Assembly (NCBI RefSeq): GCF_002904295.1
Contig: NZ_PPHG01000013.1
Span: forward strand, 1 to 64,000
Direction: 5' to 3'
Source of the DNA: Amycolatopsis sp. CA-128772
GTDB lineage: Bacteria; Actinomycetota; Actinomycetes; Mycobacteriales; Pseudonocardiaceae
Length of the DNA stretch: 64,000 nt
The notes under the pieces were generated by a model. It was not told where the DNA came from. It searched no databases and was given only the letters and a program-made list of their open reading frames with translations. This document shows, piece by piece, positions 34,477 through 44,585 of the stretch (its first letter is position 1; each line of letters begins with the position of its first letter). The position numbers and the translations under genes are program-made.

Positions 34477-35030
34477 CCCGTCAGCGCCTGGATCAGCGTC
34501 TCCTGCACCCAGGTCAGCCAGTGGTAGACGCCCAGGTGCGGCGCGCGCGGGTCGTCCTCGGGCAGCTCGTCGGGCATGTCCTCGGTGACGTCGAGCGCGG
34601 TGCCCAGCGCCAGCCGGACGTCGTTGAGCGCGCCCAGCCAGGCGTCGGCCTGCTCCTCGGTCAGCCGGACGTGGCCGCCGTCGCGGGGCAGCGTGTCGAG
34701 CACGATCTTGGCCACGCCGACCTTGATGTCGAGCAGCTCCGGCTCGTGCAGCGACCGCATCGCCGCGGAGGCGTCGATGTCTTCCCGCGACGGGTTGTCC
34801 GGGTCGAGCTTGTGGAAGTCCGGGAGCAGCCGCGACAGCACCGGGTCGTCCGGGGACTCGGTCGGCCCGGTCCGGATGCCGGTGAGCTCGGCGAGCTCGT
34901 CCTGCGGGGCCTCCTCGGCCCGCGCGGTGAGCATGTCTTCGAGCTGGCTGACCAGGCCGCGCAGCACGGCCGCTTCCTGCTGCTCGAACCCCGCGTGGAT
35001 CACCGCGCCCTTGCGCCGCCAGCCGTTCAC
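34473..35030 (-). CDS. DUF2017 protein
   Basis: 185 residues, mostly helical and acidic. Its place directly after clpS and before the P1 peptidase is the conserved actinobacterial position of DUF2017 (Rv1332 in M. tuberculosis as I recall). [37 protein letters not shown] and [15 protein letters not shown] fit the family. GTG start overlaps the clpS stop (GTGA). Its function is not established; constant linkage to ClpS suggests a part in regulated proteolysis. Confidence 0.85.
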   Translation of the reverse strand: MNGWRRKGAVIHAGFEQQEAAVLRGLVSQLEDMLTARAEEAPQDELAELTGIRTGPTESPDDPVLSRLLPDFHKLDPDNPSREDIDASAAMRSLHEPELLDIKVGVAKIVLDTLPRDGGHVRLTEEQADAWLGALNDVRLALGTALDVTEDMPDELPEDDPRAPHLGVYHWLTWVQETLIQALTG

Positions 35031-35326
35031 GAAGGCTGCTCCATGGTGGCCCAGAGGCCCGCCGCGTGGAGCTTCGCCACGTCCACCTCGACCTTCTCCT
35101 TGCTGCCGGACGACACGATCGCCTTGCCCTTGTGGTGCACGTCCAGCATCAGCTTGGTGGCGTGGTCGCGGCTGTAGCCGAACAGCTTCTGGAAGACGTA
35201 CGTCACGTACGACATCAGGTTCACCGGGTCGTTCCAGACCACGGTCCGCCAGGGGGTGTCCGACTCGGCGACTTCCGCACCGGCCGGTTCGACCTGCGTC
35301 TGTTCGGATGCGACAGGCGTGGACAT
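35027..35326 (-). CDS. clpS: ATP-dependent Clp protease adaptor ClpS
   Basis: Delivers N-degron substrates to ClpC/ClpP. 99 residues with an unstructured N-terminal tail (about 1-28). The core starts [18 protein letters not shown], with the pocket Asn-Asp, and continues [14 protein letters not shown] with the pocket His. ATG 35326 (MSTPVASEQ) is the family start; an upstream ATG at 35335 is less likely. First gene of clpS-DUF2017-P1 peptidase-clpS2-DUF2017-2, all coupled or closely spaced. Divergent from pncB. Confidence 0.94.
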   Translation of the reverse strand: MSTPVASEQTQVEPAGAEVAESDTPWRTVVWNDPVNLMSYVTYVFQKLFGYSRDHATKLMLDVHHKGKAIVSSGSKEKVEVDVAKLHAAGLWATMEQPS

Positions 35327-35388
35327 GCACCCCATGGTGTCACGGGGGTCACCGGGTACGCCGCGCCAGGTCCGGCCATGTGGGTGAA

Positions 35389-35394
35389 TAGGCT
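35389..35394 (+). promoter_or_regulatory. -10 box (TAGGCT) of pncB
   Basis: Ends 6 nt before ATG 35401. Confidence 0.55.
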
Positions 35395-35400
35395 TACCCC

Positions 35401-36702
35401 ATGGGCTCACCGGAACCGGCCACGACCAGCACTGCGCTGCTCACCGACCACTACGAGCTGACCATGCTGGGCAGCGCGCTCGCCGACGGGACGCACGCGC
35501 GGCCCTGCGTGTTCGAGGTTTTCGCCAGGAGGCTGCCGGACGGCCGGCGCTACGGCGTCGTCGCGGGCACCGCCCGGGTCCTGGACGCGATCGCGGACTT
35601 CCGCTTCACCGACGCCGAGCTCGCGCAGCTGGAGGCGACCGCGGTCGTCGACGACGCGACGCTCGCGTGGCTGGCGGACTACGAGTTCTCCGGCGACATC
35701 GACGGCTACCCCGAGGGCGAGCTGTACTTCCCGGGCTCGCCGATCCTCACCGTCACCGGCTCGTTCGCCGAGTGCGTGCTGCTGGAGACGCTGGTGCTGT
35801 CGATCCTCAACCACGACAGCGCCATCGCGTCGGCGGCGGCCCGGATGTCCGGCGCCGCGCACGGCCGCCCGATCATCGAAATGGGCGGCCGCCGCACGCA
35901 CGAGTACGCCGCGGTCGCGGCCGCGCGCGCCGCCTACCTGGCCGGCTTCGCGACGACGTCCAACCTGGAGGCCGGCCGCCGCTACGGCATCCCGACCCGC
36001 GGCACCGTCGCGCACGCCTTCATGCTGCTGCACGACAGCGAGGAGGCGGCCTTCCGCGCCCAGGTGGGCAAGATGGGCGCGGACACGACGCTGCTGGTCG
36101 ACACCTACGACATCACCGCGGGCATCGAGACCGCGGTGCGCGTCGCCGGGCCGGAGCTCGGCGCGATCCGGATCGACTCCGGCGACGTCGGCCCGCTCGC
36201 CCGCCGCGCCCGCGAGCAGCTGGACTCCCTCGGCGCGAAGGACACCCGGATCGTGGTGTCCGGCGACCTGGACGAGCACGCCATCGCGGCGCTGCGCGCG
36301 GAGCCGGTGGACGCCTACGGTGTCGGCACCTCGGTGGTCACCGGGTCCGGCGCGCCGACCGCCGGCATGGTCTACAAGCTGGTCGAGGTGGACGGCAGGC
36401 CGGTCGCCAAGCGCAGTGCGCACAAGGAGTCCCGCGGCGGGCGCAAGTCCGCGCTGCGGCGCCACCGCGGCACCGGCACGGCGGTCGAGGAGGTCGTCTG
36501 GACGACGTCGGGGGCCGCGCCCGAGGCCGAGGCCAACGACCGGCCGCTGCAGATCCCGCTGCTGCGGGCTGGCCGCCCGGTGCCGGACCTGCCTACGCTC
36601 GACGACGCCAGGCAGCGGCTGCGCCGCGGCCTGGTCAGCCTGCCGTGGGAGGGCCTCAAGCTCTCGCACGGCGAGCCCGCCATCCCGACGCAGTTCTTGT
36701 GA
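35401..36702 (+). CDS. pncB: Nicotinate phosphoribosyltransferase
   Basis: Converts nicotinate and PRPP to nicotinate mononucleotide in NAD salvage. 433 residues. [18 protein letters not shown] at the N-terminus, [24 protein letters not shown] (split motif around residues 160-183), the phosphohistidine region [18 protein letters not shown] and the PRPP-binding [16 protein letters not shown] segment are all present. Followed by pncA, the enzyme that makes its substrate. Confidence 0.95.
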   Translation: MGSPEPATTSTALLTDHYELTMLGSALADGTHARPCVFEVFARRLPDGRRYGVVAGTARVLDAIADFRFTDAELAQLEATAVVDDATLAWLADYEFSGDIDGYPEGELYFPGSPILTVTGSFAECVLLETLVLSILNHDSAIASAAARMSGAAHGRPIIEMGGRRTHEYAAVAAARAAYLAGFATTSNLEAGRRYGIPTRGTVAHAFMLLHDSEEAAFRAQVGKMGADTTLLVDTYDITAGIETAVRVAGPELGAIRIDSGDVGPLARRAREQLDSLGAKDTRIVVSGDLDEHAIAALRAEPVDAYGVGTSVVTGSGAPTAGMVYKLVEVDGRPVAKRSAHKESRGGRKSALRRHRGTGTAVEEVVWTTSGAAPEAEANDRPLQIPLLRAGRPVPDLPTLDDARQRLRRGLVSLPWEGLKLSHGEPAIPTQFL

Positions 36703-36733
36703 CCGACGCTGTCTTTGAGAGGGAGGTCGACCG

Positions 36734-37312
36734 ATGGGGACCGCACTGATCGTGGTCGACGTGCAGAACGACTTCTGCGAAGGGGGTTCGCTCGGCCTGC
36801 CGGGCGGGGCCGCCGCGGCCGCCGGCATCTCCAAGCAGGCCGCCGAAGGTGGCTACAGCCACGTCGTGGCCACCCGGGACAACCACATCGACCCCGGTGA
36901 CCACTTCAGCGAGACGCCGGACTTCAAGGACTCCTGGCCGGTGCACTGCGTCGCCGGCACCGCGGGCGCGTCGTTCCACGCCGCGCTCGACGTCGTGCCG
37001 ATCGGCGAGGTGTTCTCCAAGGGCGAGTACAGCGCCGCGTACTCGGGCTTCGAAGGCGCGGCCCGCGACGGGAAGTCCCTGGAGGCGTGGCTGCGCGAGC
37101 ACGACGTCACCGACGTCGACGTCGTCGGCATCGCGACGGACTTCTGCGTCCGCGCGACGGCCCTCGACGCGGCGAAGGCGGGCTTCGGCGTGCGGGTGCT
37201 GCTGGACCTGACCGTCGGCGGCTCGCAGCCCACCGTGGACGCGACGCTGAAGGACTTCGACGAGGCGGGTGTCACCTACACCGGCACCGCCGCCGTCGGC
37301 CCGGCCGCGTGA
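36734..37312 (+). CDS. pncA: Nicotinamidase
   Basis: Hydrolyses nicotinamide to nicotinate, the step before PncB. 192 residues. The Asp-Lys-Cys triad is visible: Asp in IVVDVQNDFCEGG (near 9), Lys in FSKGEYSAAYSGF (near 97) and Cys in IATDFCVRATALDA (near 138). The metal-site segment ATRDNHIDPGDHF is intact. AGGGAGG precedes the ATG. Its stop overlaps the eda-like start (GTGA). Confidence 0.94.
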   Translation: MGTALIVVDVQNDFCEGGSLGLPGGAAAAAGISKQAAEGGYSHVVATRDNHIDPGDHFSETPDFKDSWPVHCVAGTAGASFHAALDVVPIGEVFSKGEYSAAYSGFEGAARDGKSLEAWLREHDVTDVDVVGIATDFCVRATALDAAKAGFGVRVLLDLTVGGSQPTVDATLKDFDEAGVTYTGTAAVGPAA

Positions 37313-37953
37313 AGGACCTGCAGGCCGCGCTGGCGGAACACCGGCTCGTCGCGATCCTGCGGGCGTCGGACGCGTCCCGGTTCGCCGACGCGGCGATGGT
37401 GCTGCACGCGGCGGGCGTCCGCCTGCTCGAAGCGACGCTGACGACGCCGGGCGCGCCCGCGGCCATCACCGCGCTGCGCCTGGCGCTCGGCGAGGACGCG
37501 CTGATCGGCGCGGGCAGCGTCCGCGAGGCGTCCGATGTGGACATCGCGGTCGACGCCGGTGCCGCGTACCTGATCACGCCGACGGTCAACCCGGCCGTGC
37601 TCGAGCGGGCCGCCGCCCTGGACACCCCGGTGATCTGCGGCGCGCTGACGCCGACGGAGATCGACCAGGCGTGGCGGCTCGGCGCGGCCGCGGTCAAGGT
37701 GTTCCCGGTCGCGGCCGTGGGCGGGATCGCGTACCTGCGCGCGGTGCGGGCGCCGCTGCCGGACGTCCCGCTCGTGCCGACCGGCGGCGTCCACCTGGCC
37801 GACGTCGGGGGTTACCTGCGCGCGGGCGCGATCGCGGTCGCCGCGGCGACGCCGCTGCTGGGCGACGCGCTCTCCTCCGGCGGCAGCCTGCCGGACCTGG
37901 CCGCGCGAGCGGGCGAGTTCGTCGCGGCCGCCGCCCGCTTCACCACCGCCTGA
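37309..37953 (+). CDS. eda: KDPG/KHG aldolase family protein
   Basis: Class I aldolase of the Entner-Doudoroff type (2-keto-3-deoxy-6-phosphogluconate to pyruvate and glyceraldehyde-3-phosphate). 214 residues. Glu in LLEATLTTPGA (near 41), the PTVNPAVL region and the Schiff-base Lys in AAVKVFPV (near 126) with a following PTGGV phosphate site are all present. GTG start sits inside the pncA stop. No phosphogluconate dehydratase is nearby, so the natural keto-acid substrate is uncertain. Confidence 0.88.
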   Translation: MKDLQAALAEHRLVAILRASDASRFADAAMVLHAAGVRLLEATLTTPGAPAAITALRLALGEDALIGAGSVREASDVDIAVDAGAAYLITPTVNPAVLERAAALDTPVICGALTPTEIDQAWRLGAAAVKVFPVAAVGGIAYLRAVRAPLPDVPLVPTGGVHLADVGGYLRAGAIAVAAATPLLGDALSSGGSLPDLAARAGEFVAAAARFTTA

Positions 37954-37964
37954 CCGGCGCTTTC

Positions 37965-38017
37965 ACGTAAAGCTCCGCTTTGCACCGCAAAGCGGCACTT
38001 TCACGTGAAAGTGCCGC
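37965..38017. terminator. Nested palindromes between eda and the secreted protein
   Basis: A 26-bp perfect palindrome occupies 37992-38017 (half-site GCGGCACTTTCAC). It overlaps a second hairpin (CCGCTTTGC-ACC-GCAAAGCGG), and a third short stem built on GCTTTCACGTAAAGC precedes it. The elements share words and can pair in alternative ways. They sit between convergent stops at 37953 and 38019. Confidence 0.7.
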
Positions 38018-38018
38018 G

Positions 38019-38666
38019 CTACTTCTTGCCGAAGGGGTCGCAGGCGGCCGTGCCCAGGTAGATGTCCCCGCTCGCCGGGCCGCCCTGCGGGAACAGCTTG
38101 ATGTGCACCGCGTGCGTCACCAGGCTGCCGTCGGGCGGCTGAGGGGTCACAGTCTCGTTCAGGGTCACCGTCGCCAGCGCGGTGCCCGCCGCGCCGCCGG
38201 GGATGACGATCCGGTGGTTCGGCGGGATCTGCGACGGCACGGTGACCCCCTCGACGGCGCCGACCGTCACTTCGCCGCCGCTGCCGATGTCGGTGGTCGC
38301 GCACTTCGCCGTGAAGGTGCGCACGGTGAGTTCCGGACCGCCGTAGCGCTGCAGCACGGTCGCCCGGAAGCGGCGTCCGGACGCCTGCGCGATCGCCGCA
38401 TCCCCGGACCGCCCGCACCCGCTTTCGCCGGCGCCGAACACGGCGATGTCGCCCGTGGCACCGCCCTGCGACCAGCCGTTGTACGGGCCGTCGGCGGTGC
38501 ACTTCGCCAGCTCACCGGTGACGATGTGCTCGTTGTCGATGGTCACGTCCACCGAGCCGGAAGCCGCCCATCCGGTGGACGTCACCGGGGGCGCGGCACC
38601 GAGGAGCGGCCCCGTCAGCGCCGTCACGGCCAGCAACCGAAATGTCCGCTTCCTGGCGTTCCGCAT
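38019..38666 (-). CDS. Secreted protein, choice-of-anchor-P-like
   Basis: 215 residues with a signal peptide (RKRTFRLLAVTALTGPLLGAAPP) and a beta-rich mature part. The end (ATVTLNETVTPQ, then VTHAVHIKLFPQGG and GDIYLGTAACD) resembles the C-terminal pattern of actinobacterial choice-of-anchor P proteins. Cysteine pairs in the mature region suit an exported protein. ATG 38666 has GAGGAGG 7 nt upstream. No cell-wall sorting signal is visible. Function unknown. Confidence 0.7.
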   Translation of the reverse strand: MRNARKRTFRLLAVTALTGPLLGAAPPVTSTGWAASGSVDVTIDNEHIVTGELAKCTADGPYNGWSQGGATGDIAVFGAGESGCGRSGDAAIAQASGRRFRATVLQRYGGPELTVRTFTAKCATTDIGSGGEVTVGAVEGVTVPSQIPPNHRIVIPGGAAGTALATVTLNETVTPQPPDGSLVTHAVHIKLFPQGGPASGDIYLGTAACDPFGKK

Positions 38667-38799
38667 GCGCCGGCCTCCTCGGTTCCGTGACTGTTCGCAG
38701 TCCCCCACCTTCGTCATCGGCCGGTCCGGCACCGGCCCTGATCGGGTCCACCCGGACGAGTGGCCGGTGAGGAACGCAACTCGGCGGGTCCGCGGGCGG

Positions 38800-38814
38800 G
38801 TAACGAGCGTTAAC
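38800..38814. promoter_or_regulatory. Inverted repeat upstream of bioY
   Basis: GTAAC-GAGC-GTTAAC, 34 bp before the bioY start. It is close to, but not an exact match for, the BioQ-type box (GTAAC-N3-GTTCA) as I remember it. Weak candidate for biotin control. Confidence 0.3.
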
Positions 38815-38847
38815 CTCGGGCGTCGCCTGTTCCCCTCGGGAGGTTTC

Positions 38848-39435
38848 GTGTCTTCGCTGTCCTTCGCCGGCAAGCGGCCCGTCCTGGCCGACCTCGTACC
38901 CGGTTCGCTCGTGCGGGACATCGCGCTGGTCGCCGGCGGTGCCGTGCTCACCGGCGCCGCCGCGCAGCTGACGATCCCGGTGCCGGGCAGCCCGGTGCCG
39001 ATGACCGGCCAGACGTTCGCCGCGCTGCTCGTCGGCGCGTCGCTCGGCATGTCGCGCGGTGCCGCGTCGATGCTGGTGTACCTGCTGGTCGGCGCGGTGG
39101 GCGTGCCGTGGTTCCAGCACGGCACCGCGGGCCTGTCCGGCGCCAGCGCCGGCTACATCGTCGGGTTCGTCTTCGCCGGTGCCCTGGTCGGCGCACTGGC
39201 CGGCCGCGGCGGCGACCGGACGCCGCTGCGCACCGCGGGCACCATGGTGCTCGGCAACGTCGTGATCTACGCGTTCGGCGTGCCGTGGCTGATGGCGTCG
39301 ACCGGGTTCGACCTGTCCACCGCGTTCGCCAAGGGCGTCACGCCGTTCCTGGTCGGGGACGCGGTCAAGATCGTCGTGGCCGCCGGGCTGCTGCCGCTGA
39401 CCTGGAAGCTGGTCTCGGGCCGCAGCGAGGACTGA
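38848..39435 (+). CDS. bioY: Biotin transporter substrate-binding component BioY
   Basis: ECF-type S component for biotin uptake. 195 residues with about six membrane helices. The BioY signature is present: IPVPGSPVPMTGQTFAALL, with GASLGMSRGAASMLVYLLVGAVGVP following. GTG start with GGGAGG 5-6 nt upstream. No EcfA/EcfT genes adjoin, so it may work alone or use a shared energising module. Upstream inverted repeat may be a biotin-responsive site. Confidence 0.92.
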   Translation: MSSLSFAGKRPVLADLVPGSLVRDIALVAGGAVLTGAAAQLTIPVPGSPVPMTGQTFAALLVGASLGMSRGAASMLVYLLVGAVGVPWFQHGTAGLSGASAGYIVGFVFAGALVGALAGRGGDRTPLRTAGTMVLGNVVIYAFGVPWLMASTGFDLSTAFAKGVTPFLVGDAVKIVVAAGLLPLTWKLVSGRSED

Positions 39436-39525
39436 TCGCTCGTCGCGGGGCCTTCCGTCCGGGAGGTCCCGCGACGCGAGTGGCCCGTTCGCGACGGAGC
39501 ACCGATCTCTGTCGGTGCCGGCGGC

Positions 39526-39531
39526 TAATGT
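39526..39531 (+). promoter_or_regulatory. -10 box (TAATGT) of dinG
   Basis: Ends 8 nt before GTG 39540. It overlaps the alternative ATG 39528, which argues for the GTG. Confidence 0.55.
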
Positions 39532-39539
39532 GTGTCGCT

Positions 39540-41588
39540 GTGCCCGCCCGAACCGATTTCCCCGGCGTCCTCGAACTCCTCACCCACGCGGTGGAGTCCG
39601 TGGGCGGTGCCGAACGCCCGGGCCAGGTCCAGATGGCCGACGCCGTCGGCCGCGCCATCCGCACCGGTGAGCACCTGGCCGTGCAGGCCGGCACCGGCAC
39701 CGGCAAGTCCTTGGCCTACCTCGTGCCCGCGATCCGCCACGCCGTCGAGAAGGAAGCCACGGTCGTGGTCTCCACGGCCACGATTGCGCTGCAGCGCCAG
39801 CTCGTCGACCGCGACCTCCCCCGCCTCGCGAAGGCCCTGAAGAAGCCGCTCGGCCGCGAACCGACCTTCGCGATCCTCAAGGGCCGCCGCAACTACATGT
39901 GCCTGCACCGGCTGGATTCCGGCGCGCCGGACGAGCCGGAGGACGCGCAGCTGTTCGACCCGTTCGCAGTGTCCCGGCTGGGCAAGGAGGTCACGCGGCT
40001 GCGGGAGTGGGCCTCCGACACCGAAACCGGCGACCGCGACGAGCTCGTCCCCGGCGTCACCGACCAGGCGTGGCGTCAGGTTTCCGTGACGGCGAAGGAA
40101 TGTCTCGGCGCTTCGCGCTGTCCGATCGGCACGGACTGCTTCGCCGAGAAGGCCCGCGCCGAGGCCGGCCGCGCCGACGTCATCGTCACCAACCACGCGC
40201 TGCTGGCGATCGACGCGCTGCAGGGCTACCAGGTCCTGCCGGACCACGACGTGGTCATCATCGACGAGGCCCACGACCTGGTCGACCGGGTCACCTCGGT
40301 CGCCACCGGCGAGCTGACCAGCGCGATGTGCGCGGCCGCCGCGCGCCGCTGCGGCAAGCTCATCGACGCCGACGTCGCCGACGGCCTGCTGGAAGCGGGT
40401 GACGGGCTGGCCCTGATCGTCGACGACCTGCCCGCGGGCCGGCTGGACGAGCTGCCGCGGCCGCTGCAGGGCGCGATCCCGGCGGTCCGCGACGCCGCGC
40501 ACCGGTGCATCACGGCGCTGGGGTCCGACCGCAAGGAGGACGTCGAGGGGGCCACCGCGCGCAAGCTGGCGCGGTCGCTGCTCGACGAGGTGCACGACAC
40601 CGCGGTCCGGCTGCTGGAAGCGTTCGACGAGGACCAGGCGCACCAGCGCGACGTCGTCTGGCTCTCCGGCGACAAGTACTCGTCGAACCCGCGGCCGCCG
40701 GCGCTGAAGGTGGCGCCGCTGGGCGTCGCGGGCCTGCTGCGCGAGCGGGTGTTCAACCAGCACACGACGATCCTGACGTCGGCGACGCTGACCTTGGGCG
40801 GCACGTTCGACACGATGGCGCGCCAGTGGGGCCTCCCGCCGGGCGCGGCCCGCGTCGAGCAGGCGCCCGGCGCCGCGACGGAGAAGGAAGCGCCGTCGGA
40901 CGACGCGGGCCCGAAGTGGACCGGCCTGGACGTCGGCTCGCCGTTCGACCACCGGCGCAACGGCATCCTGTACCTGGCCAAGCACCTGCCGCCGCCGGGC
41001 CGTGACGGCCTGACGTCGTCCACAATGGACGAACTGGCCGAGCTGATCGAGGCCGCGGGCGGGCGCACGCTCGGCCTGTTCTCCTCGATGCGGGCGGCCA
41101 AGCAGGCCACCGAGGAGATGCGCGGGCGGCTGGACTTCCCGATCCTGTGCCAGGGCGACGACGCGACGTCGCTGCTGGTCCAGAAGTTCTCCGAGGACGT
41201 CCGCACCTGCCTGTTCGGCACGCTGAGCCTGTGGCAGGGCGTGGACGTGCCCGGCCCGTCGCTGCAGCTCGTGGTGGTCGACCGGATCCCGTTCCCGCGC
41301 CCGGACGACCCGGTGTCCTCGGCGCGCCAGCGCGCGGTGGAAGCTCGCGGCGGCAACGGGTTCCTCACCGTGGCGGCCACGCACGCGGCGCTGCTGCTGG
41401 CGCAGGGCACCGGGCGGCTGCACCGGGCGGTCACCGACCGCGGCGTGGTGGCGGTGCTGGATTCGCGCCTGGCGAACGCCCGCTACGGCGGTTTCCTGCG
41501 CGCGTCGCTGCCGCCGTTCTGGCCGACGATGGACCCGAAGGTGGTGCGGGAAGCGCTGCGCCGGCTGGACGCAGCCGCGCCCGCGTGA
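39540..41588 (+). CDS. dinG: DinG/XPD-type ATP-dependent DNA helicase
   Basis: 682 residues. Walker A GTGTGKSLAYLVP is near residue 57. Four cysteines for a 4Fe-4S cluster are visible: one in NYMCLHRL, three in ECLGASRCPIGTDCF. Motif II is IIDEAHDLVDR near 240, motif III TILTSATLTLGG, and the C-terminal helicase domain contains GTLSLWQGVDVPGP and QGTGRLHR. Expected to unwind 5'-overhang DNA or D/R-loops. In M. tuberculosis, as I recall, dinG also adjoins pncB and the clpS block. It contains one of the recurring 13-bp motifs (41018-41030). Confidence 0.93.
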   Translation: MPARTDFPGVLELLTHAVESVGGAERPGQVQMADAVGRAIRTGEHLAVQAGTGTGKSLAYLVPAIRHAVEKEATVVVSTATIALQRQLVDRDLPRLAKALKKPLGREPTFAILKGRRNYMCLHRLDSGAPDEPEDAQLFDPFAVSRLGKEVTRLREWASDTETGDRDELVPGVTDQAWRQVSVTAKECLGASRCPIGTDCFAEKARAEAGRADVIVTNHALLAIDALQGYQVLPDHDVVIIDEAHDLVDRVTSVATGELTSAMCAAAARRCGKLIDADVADGLLEAGDGLALIVDDLPAGRLDELPRPLQGAIPAVRDAAHRCITALGSDRKEDVEGATARKLARSLLDEVHDTAVRLLEAFDEDQAHQRDVVWLSGDKYSSNPRPPALKVAPLGVAGLLRERVFNQHTTILTSATLTLGGTFDTMARQWGLPPGAARVEQAPGAATEKEAPSDDAGPKWTGLDVGSPFDHRRNGILYLAKHLPPPGRDGLTSSTMDELAELIEAAGGRTLGLFSSMRAAKQATEEMRGRLDFPILCQGDDATSLLVQKFSEDVRTCLFGTLSLWQGVDVPGPSLQLVVVDRIPFPRPDDPVSSARQRAVEARGGNGFLTVAATHAALLLAQGTGRLHRAVTDRGVVAVLDSRLANARYGGFLRASLPPFWPTMDPKVVREALRRLDAAAPA

Positions 41589-41646
41589 CGCGGTCCACAG
41601 CCGCGCCCGGTACGGTGAAGCCACCGAAGCAACAAGGGAGCACCGG

Positions 41647-41988
41647 TTGACCCAGGATTCGTCCAGCGCCCAGTCCCGGACCGTCAGCGTCGACGACACC
41701 GGCGTCCGGCGGCGGCTCGCGGACGGCAGCGAAGAGGCTGTCACGTGGGCCGGCCTGTCGTCGGTGATGGTGCGGGTCATCCCCGACGGCCCGTGGAACG
41801 AAGACGTGTTCTTCATGCTGGTGGGCACCGACGGCAAGGGCACCGCGGTCCCGAGCGGCGACCCGGCGGCCGACGCCCTGATCGAGCGCCTGCAGGCGTT
41901 GCCGGGCTTCGACAACGAGAAGTTCATCGAAGCCATGACGACGGACGCGGACCAGGCTTACGTCGTCTGGGAATCCGCGCAGAACTGA
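41647..41988 (+). CDS. Hypothetical small cytoplasmic protein
   Basis: 113 residues, acidic, no membrane segment or motif I recognise. The middle (EAVTWAGLSSVMVRVIPDG, FFMLVGTDGKGTAVPSGD) reads as a small mixed alpha/beta fold. The TTG start has GGGAG about 8 nt upstream. It follows dinG by 58 bp and may be co-transcribed with it. Convergent with osmC across 53 bp without a clear terminator. Confidence 0.65.
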   Translation: MTQDSSSAQSRTVSVDDTGVRRRLADGSEEAVTWAGLSSVMVRVIPDGPWNEDVFFMLVGTDGKGTAVPSGDPAADALIERLQALPGFDNEKFIEAMTTDADQAYVVWESAQN

Positions 41989-42041
41989 AGTGCGCTGCCC
42001 GGTCGGCGGCGAAGAGAGCCTGAGCCCGGTCGCACCGGACC

Positions 42042-42443
42042 CTAACCCGGAAACTTCTCCGTCACCGGGATCCCCTTCTTGAGCGTCCGGCTCACCGTGC
42101 AGAGCCGGTCGATCGCCCGGTCCACGGCGCCGGCCAGCGCGTCCCGCTGATCCGCCGTCAAAGTCGACACGTCGACATCGAACGCGACGTGCACGGCGTC
42201 CAGCTCCGAAGCCCCTTCACGCCGGTCGGCCTTAACTGCGACCCGGAACTTCGCGTCTTCGCCGATTCGCCGCGTGATCAGCTCCTCCGCCGTCACCGCG
42301 CTGCAGCCCGCGGCCGCGATCTGCAGCAGCTCGGCGGGCGAGAAGGCCCCTTCGGCGCCCTTGCGGCCCAACCGGACCTCCGCGCCACGCTCGTTGCGCC
42401 CGACGAACGTGTGCTCGCCCGTGCGTTCCACTTCCAGTGCCAT
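42042..42443 (-). CDS. OsmC/Ohr-family peroxiredoxin
   Basis: Thiol peroxidase for organic hydroperoxides. 133 residues. The two redox cysteines are in AAGCSAVTAEEL (near 51) and LCTVSRTLKKG (near 115), the family spacing. ATG 42443 starts MALEVERTGEHTF; a longer frame upstream overlaps the gap to the Pth2-like gene and adds nothing recognisable. Last gene of serB-pth2-osmC. Confidence 0.9.
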   Translation of the reverse strand: MALEVERTGEHTFVGRNERGAEVRLGRKGAEGAFSPAELLQIAAAGCSAVTAEELITRRIGEDAKFRVAVKADRREGASELDAVHVAFDVDVSTLTADQRDALAGAVDRAIDRLCTVSRTLKKGIPVTEKFPG

Positions 42444-42459
42444 GCCCGCTCCAACCGGG

Positions 42460-44498
<2,039 letters not shown>

Positions 44499-44530
44499 TC
44501 AGTCTGCCGGTCCGGGGTCGAACATAAGTA

Positions 44531-44569
44531 GAGCGCGTGCCCGGCTTCACATAAGCCGGGCACGCGCTC
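44531..44569. terminator. 17-bp perfect hairpin after ctaD
   Basis: Arms 44531-44547 and 44553-44569 are exact reverse complements around CACAT. The hairpin starts 16 bp after the ctaD stop on the minus strand and lies upstream of serB, which separates the two units. Confidence 0.8.
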
Positions 44570-44585
44570 ACTCGTTCAGGTGGTA

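Noticed and set aside
38800..38814. True BioQ box for bioY
   Set aside because: Spacer and second half-site deviate from the consensus I remember; kept only as a weak operator candidate.
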